A program made the translations under genes and the position numbers. The notes under the pieces are model-generated. The model saw only the letters and a program-made list of their open reading frames with translations, did no database searches and had not been told where the DNA came from. Shown here one piece after another: positions 26,304 through 36,464 of a stretch of 64,000 nucleotides of DNA. Source of the DNA: UBA5078 sp964538025 (GTDB lineage Bacteria; Pseudomonadota; Gammaproteobacteria; Pseudomonadales; Pseudohongiellaceae); assembly GCA_964538025.1 (NCBI GenBank), contig CAZICZ010000001.1, forward strand, positions 62,001 through 126,000. Reading direction: 5' to 3'. How positions within the stretch are numbered: the stretch's first letter is position 1; every line of letters begins with the position of its first letter.

Positions 26304-28544
26304 TCAGGCGCCTGTATTCGCTTCGGGGCTCACGGGCTCAAGAACGGGGAAGACGACTGTCTGACCAATCTGGACCTGGCGAAAATTCAGGTCGGGGTTG
26401 TATTGGCGCAACAGCCACATGGGCACAGCATACTTGCGGCGCGCCAGGTTGGCGATGTTGTCGTTGGGCGCCACCTTGTATTCATCGACGTTTTCAATGC
26501 GATATTGACGGAAAAACGCCTGCTGCTCCTCAAGGTGAAACTGACGTCGCTTCAATTCAAACTCCGCAACACCCACCTTGGAAAAATCCAGCACCAAGCG
26601 GTTGCCGATCACCACAGTCTGGTTTCGGCCCATTTTGTTCAGAGAACGCAGATCAGTGCTGCTGACATTCAACCACTGTGCGTAGTGGCTCAGGGTTTCT
26701 GATGCCTGAATCTCGATGGAATGATTTTCGGCGACACTGTAATCCGACGGATCGGCCGCCAGGTCGCTGATGGCCTGCTCACTCTGTGCCTCCACACTGG
26801 CAGTTGAGGCTTCCGCCAGCGCCAGTTCCTCGGCGTCTTCAACGACAGACCCTTGCTCGAACGGCAGGTCCGAAGCCTCCAGAGGCGGAATCAATTCTTC
26901 CAGCAACGCCAGCGAAACCGGGGCCTCCTGATCAGGTGGCACCACCGCAGCCGGGGGCGTGGGCGGCGTACTCTCCTGTTGCGCGACATACACCACGGGT
27001 TGCGCCGCCGAGGGGGTGGTTCCCGGCAGTTTCAGTTCTTGCCCCGGGTAGATGAGGTCGGGATGGTCGATGTTGTTGGCTTGCAGCAGACTGCGCTCGG
27101 TGACATCAAAGCGGCGGGCGATTGTCGAGAGGGTATCGCCCCGGCGAACGGTATAGCTGTCTCTGCTGCGGGGGGCCGATGTCGCCGCTGGCAGGACGCC
27201 CGATTGCTGTGCTGCGGCAGCAATCTGAGCGGAAGTCTCCCCGGTCGTAGCCGCCGTGTCCTGGGGCAACAAGAGGCGCTGACCGATCGAGATTCGGTGA
27301 CTGTTGTTGATCTGATTGAGCGCACTGAGTTGTGCCACCGAGGTCTTGAAGCGCCGCGCGATGGCCGAAAGGCTGTCCCCCTTTTGCACGACGTATGCGA
27401 TGTCGGGCGTCTGTATCGGGAAGCGTTGATCGGCGGGAATCGCTGCGAGCAGAGTATCTATCGGCGCATGCAACTGCTGCCGCTGTACTTTGACCACAAA
27501 GCCCTTGGGGATGCGCTTGCCGCCCTCCCACACCACGGGCCGCAGCGCGGGGTTGTCAAACCTGAGGTGTTCGAGAGTCACCCCCAGCGCATCGGCCAAG
27601 GTTTGCGCCTCGATGTAATCATCCAGCTCAAACTCGACGTATTGCGGACTGGGGTCCAGCTGCAACACGCCAAACAGCGTCTGCGCCTGTCGCTCGACAT
27701 CCAGCACCGCCAAAAATTGCGGGTAGAAATTACGCGAGGCAAACCCGAAACTGGGCCCCTTGTAATGGGCGATAATATCTTCAATCCGGTTACTGCCGGT
27801 TTCTCTGACAGCGCGGCTCATCCCGCCGGTGCCATGATTGTAGGCGGTCAGGGCGAGTGGCCACGTGCCCAGAATGCGGTAGTTGTACTCCAGCAGGCTC
27901 ATCGCCGCGTAGGTCGCGGTGTAGGGGTCCATGCGCTCGTCCACAATGTGGTCAATGCGCATGAAGCGTTGTCCTGTGGCACGCATGAACTGCCACATGC
28001 CGGCAGCGGCGACGCTCGAATAGGCGCCGGGATGAAACGAAGATTCCACGTGGGGCAAAGCGCCGAGTTCGATGGGCAGATTTTTGGCGCGCACAACGCT
28101 GTTGATGTGATCGCGATAGGCCCCTGAACGGATCAGGCCTTCCACAAACCGGTCGGACTGCCCGAGCTGAAAGCGCACATTGTTGGCGGCGTTGCTCAGG
28201 GTCTGGTTGGCGACGTCACTCGGCCACAGGGCCAGAATGCGCCGTTCGAATTCTGTCAGCCCAGTGCGCTTTCCAGACCCGAGGACCTTCAGTGCGTCCT
28301 GTATCTGGGTTCGCTGTCGCTCGATTTCGGGGCGATCGTATGCGACGCGTTGATAGACAATCGCGAGATCATTGGCGTCGTGAAGAAATCCACTCTCGGT
28401 GTCCACCTCGGTATAGACACGTGTCCAGAACCGGATGGCAGGCTCAAGTGCCGCCGGTCGCGGCAAATCCTCTGCCAGCGCCGCGACACTGACCAGGCAG
28501 AGCAGGCACATCATCAGGCTTCGGCGCAGGGATAAAAGGGACAC
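26304..28544 (-). CDS. mltD: Membrane-bound lytic transglycosylase MltD-like, with LysM repeats
   Basis: About 746 residues. After a signal peptide (LMMCLLCLVSVAALA) comes an SLT domain with catalytic Glu in LPHVESSFHPGAYS and AAGMWQFM, YNHGTGG. LysM domains follow: AYVVQKGDSLSAIARRF and SYTVRRGDTLSTIARRF are classical; two weaker copies (ASETLSHYAQWLNV and YKVAPNDNIANLARRKY) close the protein. LysM binds peptidoglycan glycan strands. E. coli MltD is shorter (about 450 residues); the extra length is an acidic linker plus additional LysM copies. The GTG at 28544 gives a sensible signal peptide; an in-frame TTG at 28571 lacks a ribosome site, so the start is uncertain. Confidence 0.85.
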   Translation of the reverse strand: MSLLSLRRSLMMCLLCLVSVAALAEDLPRPAALEPAIRFWTRVYTEVDTESGFLHDANDLAIVYQRVAYDRPEIERQRTQIQDALKVLGSGKRTGLTEFERRILALWPSDVANQTLSNAANNVRFQLGQSDRFVEGLIRSGAYRDHINSVVRAKNLPIELGALPHVESSFHPGAYSSVAAAGMWQFMRATGQRFMRIDHIVDERMDPYTATYAAMSLLEYNYRILGTWPLALTAYNHGTGGMSRAVRETGSNRIEDIIAHYKGPSFGFASRNFYPQFLAVLDVERQAQTLFGVLQLDPSPQYVEFELDDYIEAQTLADALGVTLEHLRFDNPALRPVVWEGGKRIPKGFVVKVQRQQLHAPIDTLLAAIPADQRFPIQTPDIAYVVQKGDSLSAIARRFKTSVAQLSALNQINNSHRISIGQRLLLPQDTAATTGETSAQIAAAAQQSGVLPAATSAPRSRDSYTVRRGDTLSTIARRFDVTERSLLQANNIDHPDLIYPGQELKLPGTTPSAAQPVVYVAQQESTPPTPPAAVVPPDQEAPVSLALLEELIPPLEASDLPFEQGSVVEDAEELALAEASTASVEAQSEQAISDLAADPSDYSVAENHSIEIQASETLSHYAQWLNVSSTDLRSLNKMGRNQTVVIGNRLVLDFSKVGVAEFELKRRQFHLEEQQAFFRQYRIENVDEYKVAPNDNIANLARRKYAVPMWLLRQYNPDLNFRQVQIGQTVVFPVLEPVSPEANTGA

Positions 28545-28738
28545 TGACTTCTTAACCTCTTGGTCGGGCAAGGGGCCATTCTGGCCGAGGGTGCCTGGCG
28601 GTTTTTCGGTGGGTCGGGCCCTATACTAATGGAGGCGCAAGGATTGTCAAAGCAATATACCGGGGCCTCAGAACGCCGATTTCACTGCCCCTGCAATTCC
28701 TCTATACTGCCTGCCCTTTGCCCCGATAAGCCCTTACG

Positions 28739-30376
28739 ATGAACCAGAACAAGAAGCTGGCGCAGGCCAGTCTGGACAGTCTCTACCGCATCTTCACCGT
28801 GCCCGAGGCGCCCGATTCGACACTGGGCAAAATCGATCAGTCGATCTCCCAGAATCTTGCCGGCTTCCTGCAGGAACACATCGTTGCGTCCGAGCGCGAT
28901 CTTGCGTTGATCGAGCAAGATTTCTCGAATCCGTTTATTCCGCAGGACCCCAGTTTCGTTTCCGATCAGATCGAGTTTCTGCTGGAAAAACTCGTCGCAC
29001 AGTCGGTGCACATCGCGTCACCCAGTTTCGTCGGACACATGGCCTCGGCCCTGCCCTACTTCATGCTGCCGCTGTCGCGCATCATGACGGCGCTTAACCA
29101 GAACCTGGTCAAGGTTGAAACCTCGAAAGCCTTCACCCCGCTGGAACGTCAGGTTATCGGGATGCTTCATCACCTGATCTACGAACAGGACGCCGACTTC
29201 TACACCACCTGGATGCACGACCCCACCCACGCGATTGGCAGTTTCTGCTCGGGAGGAACCATTGCCAACCTCACGGCGCTGTGGGCGGCGCGCAATAGCC
29301 TGTTCCCTGCCAGCTCCACCTTCGCCGGGCTGGCACAGGAGGGACTTGCCGCCGGTCTCAACCATTTCGGCTACCGCTCCCTTGCCATTCTGGTGTCCGA
29401 ACGCGGTCATTACTCGCTCGGCAAGGCCGCCGATATTCTGGGCATCGGGCGTCGCAACCTGATTGCCATCGAGACCGATGCTCATCATCGCGTGCGCACC
29501 GATCTTCTCGAGTCGCGCTGCGATCAGCTGCGCAAAGAGGGCGTCAAGGTCATGGCGATAGTCGGAGTTGCAGGTTCCTCCGAAACCGGCAGCATCGACC
29601 CGCTCGCCGCGATGGCGGATATCGCGCAGGCCCGCGGCATTCATTTCCACGTGGATTCTGCCTGGGGTGGACCAACCCTGTTCTCGCGTACCCATCGCCA
29701 TCTGCTTGCGGGAATTGAACGCGCCGACTCAGTGACCATCGATGCACACAAACAACTTTACGTGCCCATGGGAGCAGGGCTGTGTGTCTTCAGACGCCCG
29801 GAAACGCTGGCCAGTGTCGAGCATCATGCGGAATACATCATCCGCAAGGGGTCCAAGGACCTGGGCAGTCACAGTGTGGAGGGGTCACGTCCGGGGATGG
29901 CAATTCTGGTGCATGCGGGGCTTCACATCATTGCGCGCAGTGGCTATGAACTGTTGATCGACGAGGGCATTGCCAAAGCCAAGGCCTTCGCCAGCATGAT
30001 TGAAGAAACTCCCGATTTCGAACTGATTTCCGCGCCAGAGCTGAATATTCTGACGTACCGCTATGTGCCCGAAGTGGCATGGAAAGGGCTGTGCAGTGAG
30101 GATGCCGAGATCCGACAGGCAACGAATGCCAAGATTAATCGCCTGACCAAACGCATCCAGAAAGCGCAACGGGAGCACGGCCGCTCATTTGTATCGCGGA
30201 CGCAATTGACGCCGTCGCAGCATGACCGAGCGCCGGTCGTGGTGTTTCGTGTGGTGTTGGCGAACCCCCTGACCAGTCTGGAAAACCTGCGGGAAATTCT
30301 TGAGGAACAGCGGGATATTGCTCAGCACCCCGACCTGCAGCAAGAGATCGCTGCCCTGTGGGGCGCTGCGCAATAG
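28739..30376 (+). CDS. panP: PLP-dependent aspartate 1-decarboxylase (PanP type)
   Basis: 545 residues of the group-II decarboxylase fold. PLP-binding Lys338 lies in DAHKQLYVPMGAG; SFCSGGTIANLTALW and FHVDSAWGG are the cofactor-contacting segments. Long N- and C-terminal parts (IFTVPEAPDSTLG; LEQ-rich end) match the PanP group, which in Vibrio and relatives makes beta-alanine from aspartate for coenzyme A when PanD is missing. A glutamate/cysteine-sulfinate decarboxylase role is the main alternative. The gene stands alone on the plus strand and meets secF tail to tail, with a small hairpin (30379-30395) over the secF stop. Confidence 0.82.
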   Translation: MNQNKKLAQASLDSLYRIFTVPEAPDSTLGKIDQSISQNLAGFLQEHIVASERDLALIEQDFSNPFIPQDPSFVSDQIEFLLEKLVAQSVHIASPSFVGHMASALPYFMLPLSRIMTALNQNLVKVETSKAFTPLERQVIGMLHHLIYEQDADFYTTWMHDPTHAIGSFCSGGTIANLTALWAARNSLFPASSTFAGLAQEGLAAGLNHFGYRSLAILVSERGHYSLGKAADILGIGRRNLIAIETDAHHRVRTDLLESRCDQLRKEGVKVMAIVGVAGSSETGSIDPLAAMADIAQARGIHFHVDSAWGGPTLFSRTHRHLLAGIERADSVTIDAHKQLYVPMGAGLCVFRRPETLASVEHHAEYIIRKGSKDLGSHSVEGSRPGMAILVHAGLHIIARSGYELLIDEGIAKAKAFASMIEETPDFELISAPELNILTYRYVPEVAWKGLCSEDAEIRQATNAKINRLTKRIQKAQREHGRSFVSRTQLTPSQHDRAPVVVFRVVLANPLTSLENLREILEEQRDIAQHPDLQQEIAALWGAAQ

Positions 30377-30385
30377 CGCATGCCT

Positions 30386-31342
30386 TTAGGGCATGGAATC
30401 GACGGCGCCTTCTTTCACTGGGGTCATGAGATCTTCTTTCGTGACCTTCATGCTAAGCAGCAGGCTGGAGGCAATATAGATCGAAGAGTAGGTACCCACC
30501 ACGATGCCCAGTGTCAGGGCGATCGCAAATCCCTTAATCGATTCCCCTCCCATGAGCAGCATGGCGATCACGACGAGCTGGGTTGTTCCTGCGGTAATGA
30601 TGGTACGGCTGAGAGTCTGACTCAGTGAAAGATTGATCAGCTCATACGGTGTGCCTTTGCGCATCAATCGGAAATTCTCTCGAATGCGGTCGAACACCAC
30701 GATAGTGTCGTTGATTGAGTAGCCGATGATGGCAAGCAGTGCCGCCAACACCGTAAGATCAAATTGCAGCCCGAAGAGCGAGAAGAAGCCGAGGGTGATG
30801 ATGACGTCGTGAAACAACGCAATGACCGACGCCAGTGCGAATTTTGACTGGAAGCGAATCGCCACATAGATCATGACGATTCCCAGCGCTACGAGCAGGC
30901 CCATGCCTCCGCTCTCTGCCAGTTCCTCGCCGACGCGCGGGCCGACAAACTCAAGACGGTTCAGCGTCAAGTCTATCGAATCCCCGGCGCGCAGTGCCGA
31001 CAGGATGTCATCGCCCAGGGATACCAGGGCATCCGCCATTTCAGCTTCACTGACATTCTCATCGACCGGCAATCGAATCAGGACGTCCTGATCGGACCCG
31101 AATGCTACGACCTGCGCATCTTCATAGCCTGCGGAACGCAAGCGGTTATTGACGTCGCTGACGGCCACGGGTTGTGGATAGCCAACTTCTACCAGTGTCC
31201 CCGCCGTAAAATCGAGCCCGAACTGCAACGAGTTGAAAATCAGGGAGCCGATTGAGATCACGATGACCGTCGCGGAAGTGATTCCGAACACTTTCGCGTA
31301 CTTCATGAAATCGAACTGTCTGACAGTCATTGTGGTCGCCAT
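30386..31342 (-). CDS. secF: Protein translocase subunit SecF
   Basis: 318 residues. Six membrane helices: one near the N-terminus (VFGITSATVIVISIGSLIF), then the periplasmic P4 domain with FGLDFTAGT, then five helices including AIIGYSINDTIVVFDRIREN, the SecF hallmark. SecDF uses the proton gradient to pull exported proteins through SecYEG. AGGAG stands 6 nt before the ATG. It follows secD by 59 nt and is the last gene of the leftward block. Confidence 0.97.
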   Translation of the reverse strand: MATTMTVRQFDFMKYAKVFGITSATVIVISIGSLIFNSLQFGLDFTAGTLVEVGYPQPVAVSDVNNRLRSAGYEDAQVVAFGSDQDVLIRLPVDENVSEAEMADALVSLGDDILSALRAGDSIDLTLNRLEFVGPRVGEELAESGGMGLLVALGIVMIYVAIRFQSKFALASVIALFHDVIITLGFFSLFGLQFDLTVLAALLAIIGYSINDTIVVFDRIRENFRLMRKGTPYELINLSLSQTLSRTIITAGTTQLVVIAMLLMGGESIKGFAIALTLGIVVGTYSSIYIASSLLLSMKVTKEDLMTPVKEGAVDSMP

Positions 31343-31401
31343 ACCCTACTCCTGCACCTGCCTGAGAGATTGCGAACGCTCGCCGTCAGGGCGAAGCGTC
31401 C

Positions 31402-33252
31402 TTATGCAAATTTTCCGATTGAAAGTTCTTTGACCGTGCGGCCGCCGTAAATCAGGTTCACCAATGCGCGCGTCACGATAATGGCAGTGAACATGGACGT
31501 TGCGATGCCGATCATTAATGTCACGGCGAAGCCTTTGACGGGCCCTGTTCCAATGGAGAACAGCACGATGCCTACCAGCAGCGTCGTGACGTTGGCGTCT
31601 ACGATCGTGCTGAACGCGTTATCAAACCCTGCCTTGATGGCTCCCTGCGGCGAAAGCCCCGATGCCAGCTCTTCCCGAATGCGGGTAAAGATGAGCACAT
31701 TGGCATCCACGGCCATCCCCACGATCAGCACGATGCCGAAGATGCCGGGCAGTGTGAGGGTGGCCGAAATGATCGACATGATGGCGATCAGCATCAGCAC
31801 ATTGACCGCCAGCGCAATATTGGCAAGCAGACCGAACAGGCGGTAGTAGAACACCATGAACACCAGCACCAATCCGAAGCCGAGGTATACCGCCTGAGTG
31901 CCCTGCTTGATGTTTTCAGCACCCAGACTGGGGCCGAGGGTACGCTCTTCCACAAAATACATGGGCGCAGCAAGCGCCCCGGAGCGAATCAGAAGAGAGA
32001 GCTCATTGGCCTCGGTGGTCGTCAGACCGGTGATGACAAACTCGCGACCCAGGGCTGCACGAATCGTGGCGTGGCTGATCAGCCGCTTCTCTTCATAGGT
32101 TTCCTGCTGCTCTCGCATTTCCCCGTCCGGACCGGGGACGAAGGTGCTTCGCGTTTTGGTTTCACTGAGCACGATGTCCATCAGCTTGCCGATGTTCTCG
32201 CGGGTGACGCGACTGAACTGCTCGCCTCCCTGCGCGTCGAGATTGATCACGACCTGCGGCAACCCCTGTTGATCGAGTGCAGAACGCACATTGCTGACTC
32301 GGTCTCCCTGCAGGATGACATCGTTGCTGACGTCGATAAGCATGCCCTGATATTCGTAGGTGGTGTACGAGGTGGAAGGCGCCCCTGGCGCAGCTTCCAG
32401 ATGGAATTGCAGGGTCGCGATACGTTGCAGCACACGCTTGGCCTGCGCCGTGTCCTGCACACCTGGCAGCTCGACCACGATGCGATTGGCACCCTGCTGT
32501 TGAACAACCGGTTCAGAAACCCCCAGAGAGTCCACACGATTCAGAATGGTCGTTTTGTTGGCGGCGATTGTGTCGCGCTGCAACTGCAGAATGTCGGCTT
32601 CAGTCAGACTGAGCTCAAGAATAAAAGCGCCCTCCTGCTCGCGGTTGACGGGCTGCAGATCGGCAAAATTATCCCGAATAAGGGCGCGCGCCTCGGAGCG
32701 GGTCGATTCATCTTCAAATCGCGCAACGATCAGATTGGGATTTTCAAGGCTTAAGGAGCGTGAACGGATGCGTTCACTGCGCAGCAATTGACGAATGGTG
32801 CTGACATTGTTTTCCATGCGTCGCTGCAGTGCCGCGTCCATGTCCACTTCCATCAGGAAATGCACGCCACCCTGCAGATCAAGCCCGAGACTCATTTTCC
32901 CTGCATTGATCGCCTGCAACCACCCGGGCGTCGTGGGCGCCAGATTCAGCGCGCTGAAGTAACCGCTGCCCAAAGTGCGCTCGATGACGGTCTTGCCACG
33001 CAACTGATCTTCGAGATTGCGGAATCGCACCAGCCCGGTGCGTCCGTCGACGACCTCACCAAAATACTCGATACCTTCTGCACGCAGCGCATCGGTGATG
33101 GTCCCGATTTCAAATTCGGTAATGTCCTGACTTTCATGGCTGATCTGCACCGCGGGATCATCGGGATACAGGTTGGGCGCCGAGTAGATGGCCGCCATCA
33201 GCACGACAAATACGACGAGCAGGTTTTTCCAGAGCGGGAATTTGTTCAGCAT
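31402..33252 (-). CDS. secD: Protein translocase subunit SecD
   Basis: 616 residues, as in other proteobacteria. The first membrane helix (LLVVFVVLMAAIYSAPNLY) is followed by the large periplasmic P1 domain with GLDLQGGVHFLMEVD, and five C-terminal helices with IVGMAVDANVLIFTRIREEL, which carries the conserved Asp of the proton path. Partner of SecF in protein export. The gene is preceded by yajC (47-nt gap), the classic order. Confidence 0.97.
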   Translation of the reverse strand: MLNKFPLWKNLLVVFVVLMAAIYSAPNLYPDDPAVQISHESQDITEFEIGTITDALRAEGIEYFGEVVDGRTGLVRFRNLEDQLRGKTVIERTLGSGYFSALNLAPTTPGWLQAINAGKMSLGLDLQGGVHFLMEVDMDAALQRRMENNVSTIRQLLRSERIRSRSLSLENPNLIVARFEDESTRSEARALIRDNFADLQPVNREQEGAFILELSLTEADILQLQRDTIAANKTTILNRVDSLGVSEPVVQQQGANRIVVELPGVQDTAQAKRVLQRIATLQFHLEAAPGAPSTSYTTYEYQGMLIDVSNDVILQGDRVSNVRSALDQQGLPQVVINLDAQGGEQFSRVTRENIGKLMDIVLSETKTRSTFVPGPDGEMREQQETYEEKRLISHATIRAALGREFVITGLTTTEANELSLLIRSGALAAPMYFVEERTLGPSLGAENIKQGTQAVYLGFGLVLVFMVFYYRLFGLLANIALAVNVLMLIAIMSIISATLTLPGIFGIVLIVGMAVDANVLIFTRIREELASGLSPQGAIKAGFDNAFSTIVDANVTTLLVGIVLFSIGTGPVKGFAVTLMIGIATSMFTAIIVTRALVNLIYGGRTVKELSIGKFA

Positions 33253-33299
33253 CGGTCTAGACTCTTTGTCAGCGGCGACTCAGGCGCCGTTGTGGCGCA

Positions 33300-33629
33300 T
33301 TACTGAATGGACTTCATGGTGCCTTTGGGCAGGGCTGCCGCCACGGAGGCCTTCTGCATGCACAACTCCACCCCTTCCGCGACCTGCAGCGTGACATAGT
33401 CATCCGTTACCTTGGTGACCTTGCCAATCAACCCGCCGCTGGTCAGCACTTCGTCACCCTTGGACAGTGCAGATACCAGATCACGATGTTCTTTGGCGCG
33501 TTTGGATTGCGGGCGCCAGAGAATGAAATAGAACAGCACAAACATGCCCCCAATGAAGATCAGATTGAAGGTTACGCTCTGCTGCGGTGCTCCGTCCTGT
33601 GCGTAGGCGGCACTGATGAAAAAGTCCAT
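33300..33629 (-). CDS. yajC: Preprotein translocase accessory subunit YajC
   Basis: 109 residues with one membrane helix (IFIGGMFVLFYFILWRPQSKRAKEHR), the YajC signature, and a small C-terminal SH3-like part (LTSGGLIGKVTKVTDDYV). YajC joins the SecDF complex. The product starts MDFFISAAYAQ and lies between tgt and secD in the usual order. Confidence 0.95.
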   Translation of the reverse strand: MDFFISAAYAQDGAPQQSVTFNLIFIGGMFVLFYFILWRPQSKRAKEHRDLVSALSKGDEVLTSGGLIGKVTKVTDDYVTLQVAEGVELCMQKASVAAALPKGTMKSIQ

Positions 33630-33647
33630 GCGAGTACTCTCTTGGTA

Positions 33648-33674
33648 GTGTTGTGCTTGGTCGTGTTGTGCTTG
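33648..33674. repeat. Short tandem direct repeat upstream of yajC
   Basis: GTGTTGTGCTTG occurs twice (33648-33659 and 33663-33674) with a 15-bp period, in the 115-bp spacer between tgt and yajC. No function is evident; slippage origin is likely. Confidence 0.5.
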
Positions 33675-33744
33675 TGGAATCCTTACGTGGGGCCGGGGGT
33701 GGCGAATTCAAGCGCAATGCCGGCAATCGGAAGGCGGCGAAAGC

Positions 33745-34860
33745 CTAGTCAGCCTCCGGATCTGAAGGCGCCTGACTCCTGTAGTAGCCCTCGATAAAGG
33801 CGCTCAATCTACCCTGTTCTATAGCCTGACGCAAACCTCGCATCAGTTTTTGGTAGTAGTGCAAATTGTGAATCGTGTTGAGCTGCGCCCCCAGCATTTC
33901 CTTGCATTTATCAAGGTGATGCAGGTAGGCGCGACTGAAATGCCGACAGGTATAACAGTCGCAATTCGGGTCCAGAGGACCGGTGTCGTCGCGGTAGCGC
34001 GCATTGCGTAAACGGACCAGACCGGTGCTCGTGAAAAGATGGGCATTGCGGGCGTTTCGTGTGGGCATCACGCAGTCGAACATGTCTATGCCGCGCCGGA
34101 CCGCCTCGATAATGTCCTCGGGTGTCCCTACCCCCATCAAATAACGAGGCTTGTCGGCCGGCATGCGGTCGGCAATCAGGTCCAGCACCTTGATCATCTC
34201 CTCCTTGGGCTCTCCGACTGACAATCCGCCGATGGCATAGCCATCAAAGGACATCGCGGTGAGAGCCTGCAGGGATTGCTCGCGCAGGTCCGGATACATC
34301 CCGCCCTGGACAATCCCGAACAGCGCTGACTCATGGTCGCCATGGGCCTCCTTGCATCGCAACGCCCAGCGCAGCGACAGTGCCATGGACGCTTCCGCGT
34401 CCTGATGGCTCACAGGATAGGGTGTGCATTCATCGAACTGCATGATGATGTCGGCACCGAGCTCCTGCTGCACCTTGATTGCCGATTCCGGCCCCAGAAA
34501 CACCTGGGCACCATCCACCGGCGAACGAAACCGCACGCCCTCTTCCGAAATCTTGCGCATCTCTCCCAAACTGAAGACCTGAAACCCGCCGGAATCTGTC
34601 AGGATCGGGCGGTCCCAGCCCATAAACCCATGCAATCCGCCGTGTTTGCGCACGATCTCGGTCCCCGGCCGCAGCATGAGGTGAAAGGTGTTGCCCAGGA
34701 GTATCTCGGCCCCGGTGTCCCTTACCTGTTCCGGGGTCATTCCCTTGACGGTGCCATACGTGCCTACCGGCATGAAGGCGGGCGTTTGCACCTCGCCGCG
34801 CGCGAAGGAGAGAGTGGCGCGACGCGCGACGCCGTCTTTGTGCTGAAGGGTAAATTTCAT
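33745..34860 (-). CDS. tgt: tRNA-guanine transglycosylase
   Basis: 371 residues. Motifs of the family: TDSGGFQVFSLGE with Asp89 (general acid/base position), GGLSVGEPKEEM, DCVMPTRNARNAHLFT, and a zinc site CDCYTCRHFSRAYLHHL. The enzyme swaps guanine-34 of GUN tRNAs for the queuosine precursor preQ1. The ATG at 34860 is preferred because AAGGTG lies 6 nt upstream and it aligns with the E. coli N-terminus; an in-frame GTG at 34869 overlaps that ribosome site. No queA or other queuosine gene lies inside the window. It follows prfC by 17 nt. Confidence 0.97.
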   Translation of the reverse strand: MKFTLQHKDGVARRATLSFARGEVQTPAFMPVGTYGTVKGMTPEQVRDTGAEILLGNTFHLMLRPGTEIVRKHGGLHGFMGWDRPILTDSGGFQVFSLGEMRKISEEGVRFRSPVDGAQVFLGPESAIKVQQELGADIIMQFDECTPYPVSHQDAEASMALSLRWALRCKEAHGDHESALFGIVQGGMYPDLREQSLQALTAMSFDGYAIGGLSVGEPKEEMIKVLDLIADRMPADKPRYLMGVGTPEDIIEAVRRGIDMFDCVMPTRNARNAHLFTSTGLVRLRNARYRDDTGPLDPNCDCYTCRHFSRAYLHHLDKCKEMLGAQLNTIHNLHYYQKLMRGLRQAIEQGRLSAFIEGYYRSQAPSDPEAD

Positions 34861-34877
34861 TCGGGACACCTTGCGGA

Positions 34878-36464
34878 TCAGTGCTCACGCGTCGCGTGAA
34901 AGTGGAGGTCCGGCCAGCGCTCTTCCATGAGCGCCAGGTTGACCCGTGTGGGGGCCAGATAGGTCAGGTAATCACCGCCGTCGATGGCGATATTGTCATA
35001 GGCTTTTTTGCGGAATTCCTCGAGCTTCAGCTTGTCCTTGCTGGTCACCCAACGGGCGCTGTAAATGCTGACGGGCTCGTAGACGCAGTCGACTTTGTAT
35101 TCGTCGAGCAAGCGGTAGGCCACCACCTCGAACTGCAACACCCCGACCGCCCCGACGATGAGGTCATTGTTCTTGACTGGCATAAAGACCTGCACGGAGC
35201 CTTCCTCCGACAACTGCTTGAGCCCTTTCTGCAGCTGCTTCATTTTCAGCGGGTCCTTCAGACGGATGCGCTTGAACAACTCGGGTGCGAAATGGGGGAT
35301 GCCGGTGAACTGGAGCAGTTCCCCCTCTGTGAAAGTGTCACCAATCTGAATCGTTCCATGGTTGTGAAAGCCGAGGATATCGCCGGAAACGGCTTCCTCG
35401 GCTTGCTCCCGTTCGCCTGCGAGAAAAGTGACAGCATCGCTCACCCGGACTTCCTTCTCGAGGCGGGTATGGGTCAGTTTCATGCCGCGGGTATACGCAC
35501 CAGAGCACACGCGCAGAAACGCCACGCGGTCGCGATGGTTCGGGTCCATGTTGGCCTGGATCTTAAACACGAAGGCAGAGAACTTTTCTTCCTCGGGGGA
35601 CACCGAACGGGTCAGGGTGTCGCGCGCGCGGGGAGGAGGCGCCCATTCCACAAACTGGTCGAGCATTTCACGGACCCCGAAGTTTCCCAGCGCCGTCCCG
35701 AAATACACGGGCGTCATGCGCCCTTGCCGGTATTCTTCTAGATCGAACAGGTTGCTGGCCCCTTTGACCAGCTCAATCTCAGTCTGCACGTCCTCCGCGT
35801 AGGCCCCGAGCAGCGCCTTGGCTTCCGGACTGCCAAGTCCGGCAATGCGAACGTCATAGGACAGGCGATCGCCCTGTCCGTGCTGATAGACATGAATCGT
35901 GTCGGTATACAGGTTGTAGACGCCCTTGAATTCCTTTCCCATGCCGATAGGCCAGTTGATGGGCGCGCAACGAATTTTCAGCACCGTTTCGATTTCATCG
36001 AGAATTTCGATGGGGTCACGGGTATCGCGGTCAAGCTTGTTCACAAACGTGAAAATGGGCGTATCGCGCAGGCGACAAACCTCCATCAGTTTGATCGTGC
36101 GCTCTTCAACGCCTTTTGCCCCATCCACCACCATGAGGGCGGAATCCACGGCCGTCAGCACGCGATAGGTGTCTTCCGAGAAATCTTCGTGACCGGGAGT
36201 GTCCAGCAGATTGACCACACGGTCGAGATAGGGAAATTGCATCACTGAGGAGGTGACCGAGATCCCTCTTTCCTGCTCCATGCTCATCCAGTCGGAAGTC
36301 GCGTGACGATCCGATTTCTTGCCTTTAACCGTGCCAGCCTTCTGGATCAATTTGCCAAGCAGCAGCAATTTTTCCGTGATCGTGGTCTTCCCTGCGTCAG
36401 GGTGAGAGATGATCGCGAATGTCCGGCGGCGATGGATATCGGCGACGAGTGCGCTTTGGTTCAT
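34878..36464 (-). CDS. prfC: Peptide chain release factor 3
   Basis: 528 residues, typical of RF3. GTPase motifs are G1 SHPDAGKTT, G3 DTPGHEDFSEDT and G4 NKLDRD, followed by translation-factor beta-barrel and C-terminal domains (TFLAGEREQAEEA, VGAVGVLQFEVVAYRL). RF3 recycles RF1/RF2 from terminated ribosomes. It precedes tgt in the same direction, so it may be co-transcribed with tgt-yajC-secDF. Confidence 0.97.
   Translation of the reverse strand: MNQSALVADIHRRRTFAIISHPDAGKTTITEKLLLLGKLIQKAGTVKGKKSDRHATSDWMSMEQERGISVTSSVMQFPYLDRVVNLLDTPGHEDFSEDTYRVLTAVDSALMVVDGAKGVEERTIKLMEVCRLRDTPIFTFVNKLDRDTRDPIEILDEIETVLKIRCAPINWPIGMGKEFKGVYNLYTDTIHVYQHGQGDRLSYDVRIAGLGSPEAKALLGAYAEDVQTEIELVKGASNLFDLEEYRQGRMTPVYFGTALGNFGVREMLDQFVEWAPPPRARDTLTRSVSPEEEKFSAFVFKIQANMDPNHRDRVAFLRVCSGAYTRGMKLTHTRLEKEVRVSDAVTFLAGEREQAEEAVSGDILGFHNHGTIQIGDTFTEGELLQFTGIPHFAPELFKRIRLKDPLKMKQLQKGLKQLSEEGSVQVFMPVKNNDLIVGAVGVLQFEVVAYRLLDEYKVDCVYEPVSIYSARWVTSKDKLKLEEFRKKAYDNIAIDGGDYLTYLAPTRVNLALMEERWPDLHFHATREH

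Noticed and set aside
26853..28127. 424-codon open frame opposite the mltD-like gene
   Set aside because: No domain motifs, Arg/Gly/His-rich composition typical of antisense frames, and the opposite strand encodes clear SLT and LysM domains.
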